Origin: Paenibacillus sp. FSL R7-0204
Lineage (GTDB): Bacteria > Bacillota > Bacilli > Paenibacillales > Paenibacillaceae
Reading direction: 5' to 3'
DNA: 64,000 nt
Assembly (NCBI RefSeq): GCF_038002225.1
Contig: NZ_JBBOCA010000001.1
Span: 2,480,001-2,544,000, forward strand
Numbering within the stretch: position 1 is the stretch's first letter; every line of letters begins with the position of its first letter. A model generated the notes under the pieces. It saw only the letters and a list, made by a program, of their open reading frames with translations, had not been told where the DNA came from and ran no database searches. Of this stretch, positions 17,198 to 26,300 are shown piece after piece. The position numbers and the translations under genes were made by a program.

Positions 17198-17259
17198 ACT
17201 TTTCCATCATTCCGAACATTATGATGTCAGATTGAACTAACCTCTATATTCCAATGCAC

Positions 17260-18003
17260 CTACTCCCGCATCAAAAACGTCCGCGTCCGCTCCAGCTTCG
17301 GACTGCCGAAGATCTCCTCCGGTGTGCCGGATTCAGCAATGTCACCGTTGTCCATGAAGAAGACGCGGTCGGCGACATCACGGGCGAAGCTCATCTCATG
17401 GGTGACGATCATCATCGTCATGTTCTCCTCGGCCAGCTGGCGGATGACGCGCAGCACCTCGCCGGTCAATTCAGGATCAAGCGCCGAGGTCGGTTCATCG
17501 AACAGGAGAATATCCGGGCTGAGCATCATCGCTCTGGCGATGGCGACCCGCTGCTTCTGCCCGCCTGACAGCGTGGAGGGGTAGACGTCGGCTTTGTCAG
17601 CCAGGCCTACCTTAGCGAGCAGCTCCCGGCTCTTGGCCGTGATCTGCTGCACACTCTCCCGCTTCAGCGTGCGCGGGGCAAGCTCCAGGTTGTCCCGCAC
17701 ACTAAGATGCGGAAAAAGATTAAAATGCTGAAACACCATCCCCATACTTGAGGTGATGTCTCTAATATTCGCCGTACTGGCGTAGCGTCCGTTCTCAACC
17801 AGCGTTTTGCCGCAGATTGAGATGCTGCCCCCGGTGACCTCCTCCAGATGCACGAGACTGCGCAGAATGGTGCTTTTACCGGAACCCGAGGGTCCGATCA
17901 CGGCAACGACTTCGCCGGGCTTCACGTCAAAGCTTATCTGGTTCAGCACACTGAGGCTGCCGAAGTCTTTCTTCAATTGCCGTACTTCAATCATGCTACT
18001 CAT
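17260..18003 (-). CDS. polar amino-acid ABC transporter, ATP-binding subunit
   Basis: The ATPase of a GlnQ/HisP-type importer, last gene of a three-gene operon with the permease 16 bases upstream and the binding protein before that. All ATPase motifs are intact: Walker [11 protein letters not shown]-loop [11 protein letters not shown], signature LSGGQKQR, Walker [15 protein letters not shown] and switch His in VTHEMSFA. The order of these motifs and the length of 247 residues are standard for the family. ATG at 18003 follows AAGGG at a suitable distance; a TTG two codons upstream and an ATG three codons downstream are alternatives. The amino acid transported cannot be told from this subunit. 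Confidence 0.93.
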   Translation of the reverse strand: MSSMIEVRQLKKDFGSLSVLNQISFDVKPGEVVAVIGPSGSGKSTILRSLVHLEEVTGGSISICGKTLVENGRYASTANIRDITSSMGMVFQHFNLFPHLSVRDNLELAPRTLKRESVQQITAKSRELLAKVGLADKADVYPSTLSGGQKQRVAIARAMMLSPDILLFDEPTSALDPELTGEVLRVIRQLAEENMTMMIVTHEMSFARDVADRVFFMDNGDIAESGTPEEIFGSPKLERTRTFLMRE

Positions 18004-18018
18004 AGCCAAACAGCCCTT

Positions 18019-18678
18019 CTACTCAAATTTGAAACGTCTCTCCAGCAGCTTAAAGAATAGTGTCAGCACCAGTGTCATCAGCAGATAAATGACGCCCGCT
18101 ACGACAAAAGGAGTGACGGTGAAATCACGGTTCACCGCCGTCTTGGCGAAATTCAGCAGCTCCGGCACCGCCACGGCATACAGCAGAGCGGTATCCTTGA
18201 CCAGTGTAATGGACTCATTGGCAACCGCAGGCAGGGCCACGCGGAACATCTGAGCGAGAATAACCTTGCGCAGCGTCTGCCACCGGCTAAGCCCCAGAAC
18301 CTTGGCCGCCTCATGCTGGCCTTTATCGATCGAGAGCAGCCCGCCCCGGAAAATCTCGGCGAAATAAGCGCCGTAATTGAGAATAAAGCCCAGGCTGGCC
18401 GCTACAAAACGGTCCATAACCAGATATTCCCCGATTACGGGGATCTGCGGCAGGCCGAAGCAGAAGAAGAACAATTGCAGCAGGAGCGGCGTTCCGCGCA
18501 TGACGTAAATATAGGTGTGTGCGATCCAGGCCAGCGGCTTTAGCGTGCTTTTGGCCATCAGCGTGACCACCATCCCGAGCGGAATGGACAGCACGATCAC
18601 GATCAGGAACAACAGCACCGTAGTCCGGGCGCCTTCCAGCATCGGTCCGGAAATTCTAATAATATAATCGATATCCAT
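18019..18678 (-). CDS. polar amino-acid ABC transporter, permease subunit
   Basis: A 219-residue membrane subunit of the HisM/GlnP type. About five hydrophobic helices start at residues about 18, 53, 80, 140 and 185. The EAA loop, EAAKVLGLSRWQTLRKVILAQMFRVALP at about 118-145, contacts the ATPase. A single permease gene implies a homodimeric channel. It lies 14 bases after the binding-protein gene and 16 before the ATPase gene, so the three are co-transcribed. Confidence 0.93.
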   Translation of the reverse strand: MDIDYIIRISGPMLEGARTTVLLFLIVIVLSIPLGMVVTLMAKSTLKPLAWIAHTYIYVMRGTPLLLQLFFFCFGLPQIPVIGEYLVMDRFVAASLGFILNYGAYFAEIFRGGLLSIDKGQHEAAKVLGLSRWQTLRKVILAQMFRVALPAVANESITLVKDTALLYAVAVPELLNFAKTAVNRDFTVTPFVVAGVIYLLMTLVLTLFFKLLERRFKFE

Positions 18679-18692
18679 GGCTTAACCGGCTC

Positions 18693-19466
18693 CTAGTTCA
18701 ATACTTTATTCTCTCCGAACCACTTGGTTGAGATCTCGGCGGCTGTTCCGTCATTGCTCAGTTCATCCAGCGCCTTCTGCAGCTCATCCAGCAGTGCGTC
18801 ATTGCCTTTCTTAATTCCGATGCCATATTGCTCAGGGGCCAGTGATTCTTCCATCAGCTTGTACGTATCCGGTTCCTTGGCTATGTAATATCTGGCGACA
18901 ACCTCATCGATGACCACCCCGTCCAGACGGCCCGACTTCAGGTCGGTCAGCGCCAGCACATTATCGGTGAATTCAGACACGCCGCTAAGCTTCGCCTTGA
19001 TCGGATTCGCATCCAGGGCATCGGCGGCAGAGGAGAGGCTCTGAAGTCCAATTTCCATACCTGCCAGATCCTCAAGCTTCGCCAGCGTTGAATCCGCCAG
19101 CACAACGACCACCTGACTGTTCTCCAGATAAGGCTTTGTAAATAATACCTTGTTCTTACGCTCGTCCGTGATGGTGTATCCGTTCCAGATCATATCAATC
19201 CGTCCGCTGTTCAGCTCGGATTCCTTGGCGGACCAGTCAATCGGCTGGAAGGTAACCTCCTTGCCCATCTTCTTGACAGCCGCTCGCGCATAGTCAATAT
19301 CGAAGCCGACAAGCTCATTGTCGTCATCCCGGAAGCCCATCGGGGCGAACTTGTCGTCTATGCCGATCACCAGCTTACCGTCCTTATTCCCTGAACTGGA
19401 GCATCCGGACAGCACAGCAACAGCCAGCGCCATTAATAATAGTATCCATAATCCTTGCTTCTTCAT
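18693..19466 (-). CDS. polar amino-acid ABC transporter, substrate-binding lipoprotein
   Basis: A 257-residue lipoprotein that captures the amino acid outside the membrane. The signal peptide MKKQGLWILLLMALAVAVLSG ends at the lipobox LSGC with Cys22 as the lipid-modified residue. The mature part is an SBP_bac_3 domain: KLVIGIDDKFAPMGFRDDDNELVGFDIDYARAA, TFQPIDWSAKESELNSGRIDMIWNG, and ERKNKVLFTKPYLENSQVV are the family signatures. FAPMGF and DxxxE/D residues favour a polar amino acid or cystine, but specificity is not assigned. It is the first gene of the operon. Downstream genes follow closely, with no terminator between. Confidence 0.92.
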   Translation of the reverse strand: MKKQGLWILLLMALAVAVLSGCSSSGNKDGKLVIGIDDKFAPMGFRDDDNELVGFDIDYARAAVKKMGKEVTFQPIDWSAKESELNSGRIDMIWNGYTITDERKNKVLFTKPYLENSQVVVVLADSTLAKLEDLAGMEIGLQSLSSAADALDANPIKAKLSGVSEFTDNVLALTDLKSGRLDGVVIDEVVARYYIAKEPDTYKLMEESLAPEQYGIGIKKGNDALLDELQKALDELSNDGTAAEISTKWFGENKVLN

Positions 19467-19664
19467 CTCTTTAATCCCCCTAGTAGATTGCGTGCCGCAT
19501 CCGTTACTTTAGTTCGTTAATACGTTATCAGGCTATCATAATAGCATATCATGTGAGTTCATGTCGATAGAGTTGAGAGAGGCAGATGTGTCCAAAATAA
19601 ATCAAACTCCTCCGTCCCGGAGCTGATCGTGTTCATGTGTGCTTGGCTGTCCGCTTGAACGGCC

Positions 19665-19703
19665 AACCGCCTCCATCCCGGCAGTGCCGGAATGAAGGCG
19701 GTT
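19665..19703. terminator. inverted repeat between binding-protein and pectate-lyase genes
   Basis: AACCGCC...CCGGC pairs with GCCGG...GGCGGTT around a short AGT loop, with two mismatches inside the stem. It lies downstream of the pectate lyase gene on the minus strand, but the T tract is poor. The remainder of the ~300-base gap shows only the likely promoter side of the ABC operon. Confidence 0.45.
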
Positions 19704-19769
19704 TCAGATAACAGCTATATGCGGAAAGCCCCAGCTACCGTATTTACACCAGCTTCTCTACCTTTTGCT

Positions 19770-20453
19770 TCAGTATTGCGTGTTGCCCGATTGGCTGGTC
19801 TTGCCTGAGGCAAAACCCTTGAACAAGGCAGGCACACTGTGGTAGCGGGTATTGGTGATTTTGGCGGCGCTGCTGCTGCTGTCTGTGCGGAAAATAGAAT
19901 CCTTGACGTTCGAGATGTCAGAGCTGTCCAGAGTGAAGTTCACGGTGAACGAGGTTCCGCCGTTCTGGCGGGCCAGCTTGCCGATGTCATTTGCTTTGAA
20001 GTTCTTGATGTTGATCGTGCCTGCCGCGTTGATCTGGAACACTTTATCGTAGGCTTTGTACGCACCTCCGCCTGTAATGTTGACGGTGCCGGAGGCCTTC
20101 AGGGTCAGGGCATCCTCGCCGACATCCTGCCAGGTCACATTGGAGATGGTAGCATTCCCGTAACAGTGCACCCCGTCTGCGCCGGGAGCGCCGATAATTA
20201 CATTTTTGAGTGTAGCATTCTTTTCCAGCCGGAAGATGGGCTTCTGGTTCTCTGCCTGGCTGCCGTCTCCCAGCGTACTTGGATTGGCGACAAACGTCTG
20301 GCCATTGCCGTTATACGTCTGCCCTTCCGGAACAACGATCGTCGAATTGACCACAATCGGCGATGCGGCAGATACCTCGGGGGGACTGGCAACATAGAAC
20401 GAAGACAACAGTGCAACTGACAGGAGCAAGCCAACTACCTTTTTCAAAAACAT
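19770..20453 (-). CDS. secreted pectate lyase, polysaccharide lyase family 3
   Basis: Cleaves polygalacturonate by beta-elimination outside the cell. The protein of 227 residues begins with a signal peptide ([20 protein letters not shown], cleavage probably after VSA near residue 30). The remainder is a compact right-handed beta-helix of PL3 type: [84 protein letters not shown] and the [17 protein letters not shown] stretch are family landmarks. No carbohydrate-binding module is attached. AAGGGCGG lies just before the ATG; a TTG two codons later is at a better distance and may be the real start. An upstream in-frame ATG is rejected because it precedes the signal peptide by 17 polar residues. 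Confidence 0.9.
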   Translation of the reverse strand: MFLKKVVGLLLSVALLSSFYVASPPEVSAASPIVVNSTIVVPEGQTYNGNGQTFVANPSTLGDGSQAENQKPIFRLEKNATLKNVIIGAPGADGVHCYGNATISNVTWQDVGEDALTLKASGTVNITGGGAYKAYDKVFQINAAGTINIKNFKANDIGKLARQNGGTSFTVNFTLDSSDISNVKDSIFRTDSSSSAAKITNTRYHSVPALFKGFASGKTSQSGNTQY

Positions 20454-20691
20454 TCCGCCCTTCAACTGTAGAATTAGGTCCGGCGAACCGGTCCCTTGTG
20501 GCATACCAGCCAGATGTGCACCTCTGATGGCACCCGATATCTAGCCTATTCAGAACACGTGTGCATAGAACATAAACCTTACATGGAGAACAATTTCCAT
20601 ATTTCAGACACAATTAGTCAAGGGTTGCAAGCTGAGAGATAAAGGATAACAATAGTAGAATAACAGAGTAAGAGAAGCGGAGGAGAATAGA

Positions 20692-21372
20692 ATGACTCAG
20701 GAAGAGCTTGACGCAATGTGGGAGAAGCAAATGCAAGAGGAGAAAGAAGAGAAGGTGAAGAAGTACAGCATTCTGAACACCTTGGCGCTGCAAGGGCAGA
20801 CCGTACTGGCGGGCTCCTCGCTGATGGAGTTTTTTCCGGTGAATGAATTGCAGCAGACGCTGGAGAAGCGGACGGTTATTTATAACCGCGGGATTGCGGG
20901 CTATGTGACCCGGGAATTACTTGAAGCGCTGGAGGTATGTGTGCTGGAGCTTACGCCTTCGAAGCTGTTCATTAATATCGGCACGAACGACATCAGTTCA
21001 GCGGACGGGGAGTATGAGCTTGGAAAGCTGCTTGCGAAGTACAATGAGATTCTGACCCGGACCCGGGAGAGGCTGCCGGAGTGTAAGGTGTATGTCATGG
21101 CGTATTATCCGGTGAATGCCAAGGCTGACTTCCCCGGAATGGATGAGGAGCTGCGGGAGAATTACTTCAGAACGAGAACCAATGCTGCGCTGCTGGAAGC
21201 AAACCGGGCCGTGGAGGAGCTGGCGCTTAAGCACGGCTATGAGTTCATTAATGTGAATGAGGGACTGACGGACGCCGAAGGGAATCTGAAGGCAGAGTAT
21301 ACGATGGACGGCGTTCATATGTATGCTAACGGGTATGCGGTGGTGCTGAATAATCTTAAGGCATATTTGTAA
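20692..21372 (+). CDS. SGNH/GDSL-type hydrolase
   Basis: A 226-residue cytosolic esterase-like protein of the SGNH fold. Block I is LAGSSLMEFFP with the nucleophile Ser (residue 42 or 43), block II the Gly of YNRGIAGY, block III the GTND motif in FINIGTNDIS, and block V DGVHMYANGY with the catalytic Asp and His. Residues 1-28 form a charged helix (KQMQEEKEEKVKK). The combination resembles GDSL lipases/acylhydrolases annotated in many Firmicutes; the substrate is unknown. GGAGGAG precedes the ATG, and TTGCAA with TAACAAT upstream is a possible promoter. It converges on the MFS gene through a shared terminator. Confidence 0.87.
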   Translation: MTQEELDAMWEKQMQEEKEEKVKKYSILNTLALQGQTVLAGSSLMEFFPVNELQQTLEKRTVIYNRGIAGYVTRELLEALEVCVLELTPSKLFINIGTNDISSADGEYELGKLLAKYNEILTRTRERLPECKVYVMAYYPVNAKADFPGMDEELRENYFRTRTNAALLEANRAVEELALKHGYEFINVNEGLTDAEGNLKAEYTMDGVHMYANGYAVVLNNLKAYL

Positions 21373-21409
21373 AAAAGAAAGAGCAGACGGGCGGCTCCCT
21401 TCTGCTCTT
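21371..21409. terminator. bidirectional terminator between SGNH hydrolase and MFS genes
   Basis: AAAGAGCAGA pairs with TCTGCTCTT around a 13-base loop. Six A residues on the left give a U tract for the minus-strand transcript. Confidence 0.8.
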
Positions 21410-21423
21410 CCCTGATCCCTTGC

Positions 21424-22695
21424 TTAAATCAACTCCCGCCGCCGCTTCAAATACACATACAGCACGATGCCCGACAGGGAGCAGACGGCGGCGCATAAGC
21501 CGATAAATCCGTACCCTGCCTGGAGACCGCGCAGCAGGCCGAGCTCTGTAGTGCCGCCGTACATTCTTTTGACGGTCTCAATCACCCAGCCGATAATGTA
21601 ATTGCCGATGACGCTGCCGAGGCCCATCAGGGTTACCACGAAGGTAATTGCAGTGTCGCTTCCGTTCGGGTAACGGCGGGCGATGAAGGCCATAACGGTA
21701 GGATAGATAATAGCAATTCCGGCCCCCGAGAGGGCGAACAGAAAGGCGAGACGCTCCCCGCCAGCCAAAGCGGCGAAGGTACAGACCGCCGAGAAGCAGG
21801 AGAAGATGATCAGCGAGAGGACGAAGCCGATCCGGTCCGTCAGTGCGCCGAGCACAAGCCGCCCGAGAGAGAATACAAGGAAGAAAGCAGAGAGCAGGCC
21901 GGAAGCCCGTACAGTGTCCCAGGCATAGGCTTTTTCCAGAAAGTTAACCAGCCAGCCGCCTACCGCCAGCTCCGAGACCACGCCGAAGGACAGGATCATC
22001 ACCATCATCCAGAGTGCAGGATCACGCGTCAGAGTGCGGAAGGAGGTGCGGTCCTCCTGCGGAAGATCATCTCCGGGAAATGTGCTGCGCAGCGCCGAGA
22101 GAATCGGCAGCAGACAGAGCGACAGCATGACCAGATACATCCCCCGCCAGTCCAGCAGATGTCCGAACACGCTCATCGACATGACTCCGGTAGCGAGAAG
22201 CGGCGCCACGGTTGAGCTTAATCCATAGAAGAAGTGGGATAAGTTCATCATCATCCCCGTGTTTTTGACGAAAATACGTGCCCCCAGAATCGCCAGTCCG
22301 ATCTCCAGCATCCCGTTCCCGATGTACATCAGGAAGTAGGAGGAAGCAAACAGCGGATAGCTGTGCGACAAGTAGATGAATACCCCCGAGAGGACCATGG
22401 AAGCGAACGAAATGATAGTGACGGCCTTGATGCCCCATTTGCGGACAAGAATAGCGGTGAAGGAGCAGGCGATCAGATAGCCCAGCGCGTTCAGTGAGAG
22501 CAGGGTGCCGAGCTGGCCTTCATCCAGATTGAACGACAACTGAATCCGCGGAATGGCGGGCCCTTTAATATTTTCCGAGATGCCAAAGACGACAAAGCCC
22601 AGAAAGATCGTAACGAGCTGCATGATATAGACGGTATTGCGTTTTTTGCCGGATGTGCTGGCGGAATTGCCAGAGTTGCCGGATTGAGCTTTCAC
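21424..22695 (-). CDS. MFS transporter, probable sugar permease
   Basis: A 423-residue major facilitator with twelve predicted helices in two sixfold halves. The loop between helices 2 and 3 (LVRKWGIKAV) and the matching LGALTDRIGFVLS between helices 8 and 9 are the characteristic MFS loops. A polar N-terminal tail of about 22 residues (QSGNSGNSASTSGKKRN) precedes helix 1. Sequence style is that of the FucP/GlcP-like sugar permeases of Firmicutes. It follows the ROK regulator gene by about 40 bases on the same strand, suggesting a regulator-transporter operon for an unidentified sugar or sugar derivative. Confidence 0.88.
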   Translation of the reverse strand: MKAQSGNSGNSASTSGKKRNTVYIMQLVTIFLGFVVFGISENIKGPAIPRIQLSFNLDEGQLGTLLSLNALGYLIACSFTAILVRKWGIKAVTIISFASMVLSGVFIYLSHSYPLFASSYFLMYIGNGMLEIGLAILGARIFVKNTGMMMNLSHFFYGLSSTVAPLLATGVMSMSVFGHLLDWRGMYLVMLSLCLLPILSALRSTFPGDDLPQEDRTSFRTLTRDPALWMMVMILSFGVVSELAVGGWLVNFLEKAYAWDTVRASGLLSAFFLVFSLGRLVLGALTDRIGFVLSLIIFSCFSAVCTFAALAGGERLAFLFALSGAGIAIIYPTVMAFIARRYPNGSDTAITFVVTLMGLGSVIGNYIIGWVIETVKRMYGGTTELGLLRGLQAGYGFIGLCAAVCSLSGIVLYVYLKRRRELI

Positions 22696-22733
22696 AGTAG
22701 ATAGCCTCCTGGATGATACAAAATAGTTATGCC

Positions 22734-23765
22734 TTACTTTCGTTCAACCAGGTGGAACCGGTAGTTCAGGCTTTCCGTGGTTGTGGTAATCAGTCCGCTC
22801 ATGTACTCCTGCCGGGTATCCCGCTGAATAATAAGCTCAGGCATATGTTCAGGCGGAATAATGTCCAGGCATCCGCTGCGCAGATCCTCCAGCATCTCCG
22901 GCGAGATATTGTCACCAGTGAGTACGATGGTGGCCGGGTTGATGATGCTGATGATCGATACCAGTGCATGTACGGCCAGCCTGCGGGGATCGCCTGTACC
23001 TTGAAGCAGCCGGAGCTGCTCTTCTCTGGTTATGCCGTAAGGCAGGTAAGACACCTCACCGCTAAAAAAGCTGTGGCCGTTAAGCAAACGCCCGTTCACC
23101 ATGAAGCCGGCCCCCGGGTAATGATTCTTGGGGAAGGTCAGCACGGCAAAATGACTCTCTTCGTCCAGGAGAAGCTTCTGGTACAAGCCGTACACCGTCA
23201 GATTCATATCATTCTCAATGATGATCTCTACCTCTTCATAGCGTTCCTTCAGAAAAAGTCCGAGCGGCTGCTCTGCAAGCGCGGGGACATCGCAGATTCC
23301 TATCCGGTCCTGCTGTACTACCCCCGGAATGCCGATGCCGATTGCCTGCACATTCAGACGGTCCGCAATCATCTCATCCAGCCACTCTCCGAGGGTATCT
23401 GGAGTAATCTCGTCATAATCCTTAACGGCTTCCTCTATGATTTCACCGTTCAGATTGGCAAGCGCACAGGTAATGGATTGCCGGCCGCCCTCTGCACGCA
23501 CAATCATACAGATAATAGAATAGTAATCTGCATTGAACTGATATTTCCTTGCCGGTCTGCCGCCGCTGGATTCCTCCCAGCCCAGCTCCAGAATTTCACC
23601 AGTCTGGACCAGTTCATTCAGAATGGTGCCACAGGTAGCCACGCTTAGCCGTGTCTGTCCTGCGACGGATGCTTTGGTGCCGGTGCCGGAGGTGCGCAGC
23701 GCATTTTTTACCAGTTCTATGTTTATTTTCTTGACCAGTTGTGTGTTATGAGACGGTTGCGGCAT
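22734..23765 (-). CDS. ROK-family transcriptional regulator without the usual zinc motif
   Basis: A 343-residue repressor-type protein. Residues about 10-75 form a winged helix (IELVKNALRTSGTGTKASVAGQTRLSVATCGTILNELVQTGEI). Residues about 80-330 are the ROK sugar-binding fold, with AIGIGIPGVV, IIENDMNLTVYG and the PGAGFMVNGRLLNGHSFFSGEVS region. The GHxxxxxG part is present, but the CxCGxxGCxE zinc cluster expected right after it is absent, and no Cys follows. Sugar phosphorylation is therefore unlikely, though ligand sensing may remain. It probably controls the MFS gene downstream. The ligand is unknown. Confidence 0.87.
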   Translation of the reverse strand: MPQPSHNTQLVKKINIELVKNALRTSGTGTKASVAGQTRLSVATCGTILNELVQTGEILELGWEESSGGRPARKYQFNADYYSIICMIVRAEGGRQSITCALANLNGEIIEEAVKDYDEITPDTLGEWLDEMIADRLNVQAIGIGIPGVVQQDRIGICDVPALAEQPLGLFLKERYEEVEIIIENDMNLTVYGLYQKLLLDEESHFAVLTFPKNHYPGAGFMVNGRLLNGHSFFSGEVSYLPYGITREEQLRLLQGTGDPRRLAVHALVSIISIINPATIVLTGDNISPEMLEDLRSGCLDIIPPEHMPELIIQRDTRQEYMSGLITTTTESLNYRFHLVERK

Positions 23766-23881
23766 AGCGGATTTCCCCTCCCGGATGAATCTACTCAGGT
23801 TATTAAAAGAGTTATAATAAGTGTATTGTAGTCAGTTTCCGGTGAAAGGGCAAGATATAATTATCTCGTCTTATAACGAAT

Positions 23882-23930
23882 AAAAAGCTCATATTGGCAG
23901 GGTTGTATGACCTCCCTAACCAATACGAGC
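23882..23930 (-). terminator. terminator on the minus strand after the decayed frame
   Basis: GCTCGTATTGG pairs with CCAATATGAGC (one non-Watson-Crick position) and is followed by TTTTTA when read on the minus strand. It implies that a transcript once came from the region around 24.0-24.4 kb. Confidence 0.6.
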
Positions 23931-24035
23931 CTATTAACGACAAATGCAATTATGCGTTTGAACTACAGTAAACTTAAAGGCAGTATGTGATGCGAAATAC
24001 AGAGCTTCTGAGCTGCTAATATCAGTAGTACCAAG

Positions 24036-24260
24036 TTAAGAAATTCTAAATATGCTTACATTACTGTAAGTGTCAGATTGTCCTGTAACTTGCAAGGTTA
24101 ACCCCGTAATCCCTTGGGCTAAAACTGGGAAAATAAGCTCTGAGACGGCCGTAGTTACACTTATCAGACCACTGGCCGTCAGCGCCAGGCCGCCAGGTCC
24201 TGCAGTTCCTCCATCTGCTTTATACAGATAGGAGGGGAAGGGGGTAATTGTACCGTTCAA
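24036..24260 (-). pseudogene. short hypothetical frame, probably a remnant of a larger protein
   Basis: Codes for about 74 residues (NGTITPFPSYLYKADGG ... VTGQSDTYSNVSIFRIS), Gly/Thr/Ser-rich and beta-like. The frame continues upstream only a few codons to a TGA and has no ribosome binding site; it could start at a TTG. Just upstream in another frame lies YAADWRVNGTGATLVKQP and a frame ending in NLLTGS, so a single frameshift could explain two pieces of one former gene. A minus-strand terminator follows at the expected place. I do not recognise the family; the style is that of an exported or surface protein. Confidence 0.35.
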
Positions 24261-24456
24261 CTTCCTGTCAGTAAATTTGATTTTCTTTCAAGTATGCGCC
24301 CGGAATGGCAGGGTATCGGCTGTTTAACTAAGGTAGCACCTGTTCCATTCACCCTCCAGTCAGCAGCATACTTGATGATTAATATTAGTAATAATCTGTT
24401 TTACTGGTTTGGTGCGGACTTAGAGGTTGAGTACGTTATAAGAAAGCAAATGCAAA

Positions 24457-24510
24457 ACAGAAAGAGACATCTCATGGAGAGATCAAGCTCCCGGAGATGT
24501 CTCTTTCTGT
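24457..24510 (-). terminator. long perfect stem-loop downstream of the AraC gene
   Basis: The arms ACAGAAAGAGACATCTC and GAGATGTCTCTTTCTGT are a perfect 17-bp inverted repeat with a 20-base loop. On the minus strand it ends in CTGTTTTGC, so it would terminate the AraC transcript. The ~200 bases to its left on the plus strand hold no gene. Confidence 0.75.
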
Positions 24511-24564
24511 TAAATATTTGGCTATTGGAGATATCCAGTTAATTTTTCATTAGGATACTTCAAG

Positions 24565-25392
24565 TTACCGCAGCTCGCTCGGTGTCCGCAGCTTAACCTG
24601 CTTGAACACCCGGTTGAAGGTGCGGATATTGGTGAAGCCGCATTCCAAGGCGATATCGAGGATGCTTTTATCGGTGCCCAGCAGCAGACGTTCCGCCTGA
24701 TTGACGCGGATGCTGTTCAGGTACGCCACATAACTCATGCCTGAGATGCTTTTGAAGAAGCGGGAGAAGTAGAACAGGCTCATATTGGCATGCCGGGCGG
24801 CATCGGCCAGGGTAATGGGGTGCATGTAATGGACATCCAGATACTCCAGCACCTCCTGCATAATCTTCATATTCGTAATGCGCCGCTTATCCTTATGCGG
24901 ATTTACGATATCCAGCGGCATCTGCCGCAGAATCAGCGCACACAGCTCATGCAGCAGGCCGGTCACCAGCTGTTCATGATGCGGGGGCTTCTCCAGATAC
25001 TCCTCCAGCAGCTCCTGCATGATGGCGGGCAGGCGGGGATTACCTTGTTCAGCATCAGACTGGCTCTGGTCCAGAAAAGGAGACATCAGCCGCTTATTCA
25101 GGGGCCAGCCTGCCGGATATCCGATCAGTGAAGGATTGAAAATAATCATCAGCAGCTTGGACTCGCTGTTCTTGCTGTCATAATAATGGATATCTCCGCT
25201 GCTGCATACGGCCAGATCCCCGGCGGTCAGCACCCGTGTCTCGGAGTTGATCCCCATCCTTATCGAACCCTCCAACACATAGACGATCTCCAGATCATTG
25301 TGCCAGTGGGCCAGAAAATTAATATTCCGGCTCACAAAGGCAGTGAAGGGAAACGCATAGCCGTACGTCCGGTTCTCGTGAAACGCTCTCAT
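24565..25392 (-). CDS. AraC-family regulator with cupin sensor domain
   Basis: A 275-residue transcription factor. The N-terminal AraC-binding cupin (about 15-150, FLAHWHNDLEIVYVLEGSIRMGINSETRVLTAGDLAV) should bind a sugar. The C-terminal double helix-turn-helix (about 170-275) includes ITLADAARHANMSLFYFSRFFKSISGMSYVAYLNSIRVNQAERLLL and ILDIALECGFTNIRTFNRVFKQ. It is transcribed divergently from the ThuA/oxidoreductase pair, and the gap between them carries a 10-base direct repeat spaced by 21 bases, the usual operator geometry of AraC proteins. The same element recurs before the GH43 genes 7 kb away, so both operons may belong to its regulon. Confidence 0.92.
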   Translation of the reverse strand: MRAFHENRTYGYAFPFTAFVSRNINFLAHWHNDLEIVYVLEGSIRMGINSETRVLTAGDLAVCSSGDIHYYDSKNSESKLLMIIFNPSLIGYPAGWPLNKRLMSPFLDQSQSDAEQGNPRLPAIMQELLEEYLEKPPHHEQLVTGLLHELCALILRQMPLDIVNPHKDKRRITNMKIMQEVLEYLDVHYMHPITLADAARHANMSLFYFSRFFKSISGMSYVAYLNSIRVNQAERLLLGTDKSILDIALECGFTNIRTFNRVFKQVKLRTPSELR

Positions 25393-25484
25393 GGTTACTC
25401 CTGTTCTCGTCCTCCCAGTGGTTCGCTAGGAAGCGGTTTCAGTAATTAGATGCTTACCGCATAATGTAGTCTTAAATTTAGCAA

Positions 25485-25515
25485 AAAATGACCATTCTCA
25501 CAAGCAAAATGACGA
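25485..25515 (+). promoter_or_regulatory. AraC-type direct-repeat operator before the ThuA operon
   Basis: AAAATGACCA at 25485 and AAAATGACGA at 25506 are spaced 21 bases start to start, with CACAAGC between. The site lies about 100 bases before the ThuA gene and beside the divergent AraC regulator. A near-identical element lies at 32338-32368. Confidence 0.6.
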
Positions 25516-25616
25516 GCAGAGACGCCAGCAATGGATTACAATTTCTTCAGGAAGACCTGATCTGAATCATTCTATTAACCTGAATTCGATAAATAGGACA
25601 AAAAGGAGAGCTTGAT

Positions 25617-26276
25617 ATGGCAAAGAAGGCATTGATTGTAAAAGGTGGATGGGACGGGCATGAACCGAATGAGGTAGGAGCGCTTTTTGCAGATATCCTT
25701 ACGAATGAAGGCTTCGAGGTTGAAGTCTCGGATACGCTGGACAGCTTGGGTGATGCGGAGGCGCTGAAGGCGCTGAACCTGATTGTACCGGTGTGGACCA
25801 TGGGCGAAATCAAGGGGGAGCAGTGCTCGGCAGTTCTGGCGGCAGTGGCTTCCGGCGTAGGCATCGCGGGCTGTCACGGCGGGATGTGCGACTCCTTCCG
25901 TACCAATACGGAATGGCAATTTTTGACCGGATCACAATGGGTGGCGCATCCCTTCAATGACGGGGTGGATTATGAAGTGAACATCGTGAAATCCGGCTCC
26001 AGCCCGATTGTGGAAGGCATGCAGGACTTCATGGTGAAGTCGGAGCAGTATTATCTGCATGTGGATCCGGCGGTGAATGTACTGGCTACCACCACTTTTG
26101 TGATGAGTGAAGGCGAGCATTCGGCCAATGGTGTCATTACGATGCCGGTGGTCTATACGAAGAAATGGGGCCAGGGCAAGGTATTCTATAACGCGCTTGG
26201 ACATCATGCGGATGTGTTCGATATCCCGGAGGCCAAGGAACTGATGCGCCGGGGCTTCTTGTGGGCAGCCAAATAA
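25617..26276 (+). CDS. ThuA domain protein
   Basis: A 219-residue protein of the ThuA (trehalose utilisation) family, a class I glutamine-amidotransferase-like fold. GGWDGHEPNEVGALFADIL at the N-terminus, LIVPVWTMGEIKGEQ, GIAGCHGGMCDSFR with the nucleophile-elbow-like Cys, and VEGMQDFMVKSEQYYLHVDP are characteristic. ThuA proteins act with Gfo/Idh/MocA oxidoreductases (ThuB) in conversion of disaccharides to 3-keto derivatives, and one follows here 24 bases downstream. No transport gene is attached, so the substrate is probably made or imported elsewhere. AAAAGGAGAG precedes the ATG. Expression probably depends on the divergent AraC regulator. Confidence 0.9.
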   Translation: MAKKALIVKGGWDGHEPNEVGALFADILTNEGFEVEVSDTLDSLGDAEALKALNLIVPVWTMGEIKGEQCSAVLAAVASGVGIAGCHGGMCDSFRTNTEWQFLTGSQWVAHPFNDGVDYEVNIVKSGSSPIVEGMQDFMVKSEQYYLHVDPAVNVLATTTFVMSEGEHSANGVITMPVVYTKKWGQGKVFYNALGHHADVFDIPEAKELMRRGFLWAAK

Positions 26277-26300
26277 ACGAAGGACAAGGTGGGAAACAGC

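Noticed and set aside
22713..23648. 311-residue plus-strand frame over the ROK gene
   Set aside because: It is antisense to a conserved regulator and has no recognisable domain.
24294..24542. 82-residue plus-strand frame
   Set aside because: It crosses the perfect 17-bp stem-loop, has no ribosome binding site and no recognisable sequence.
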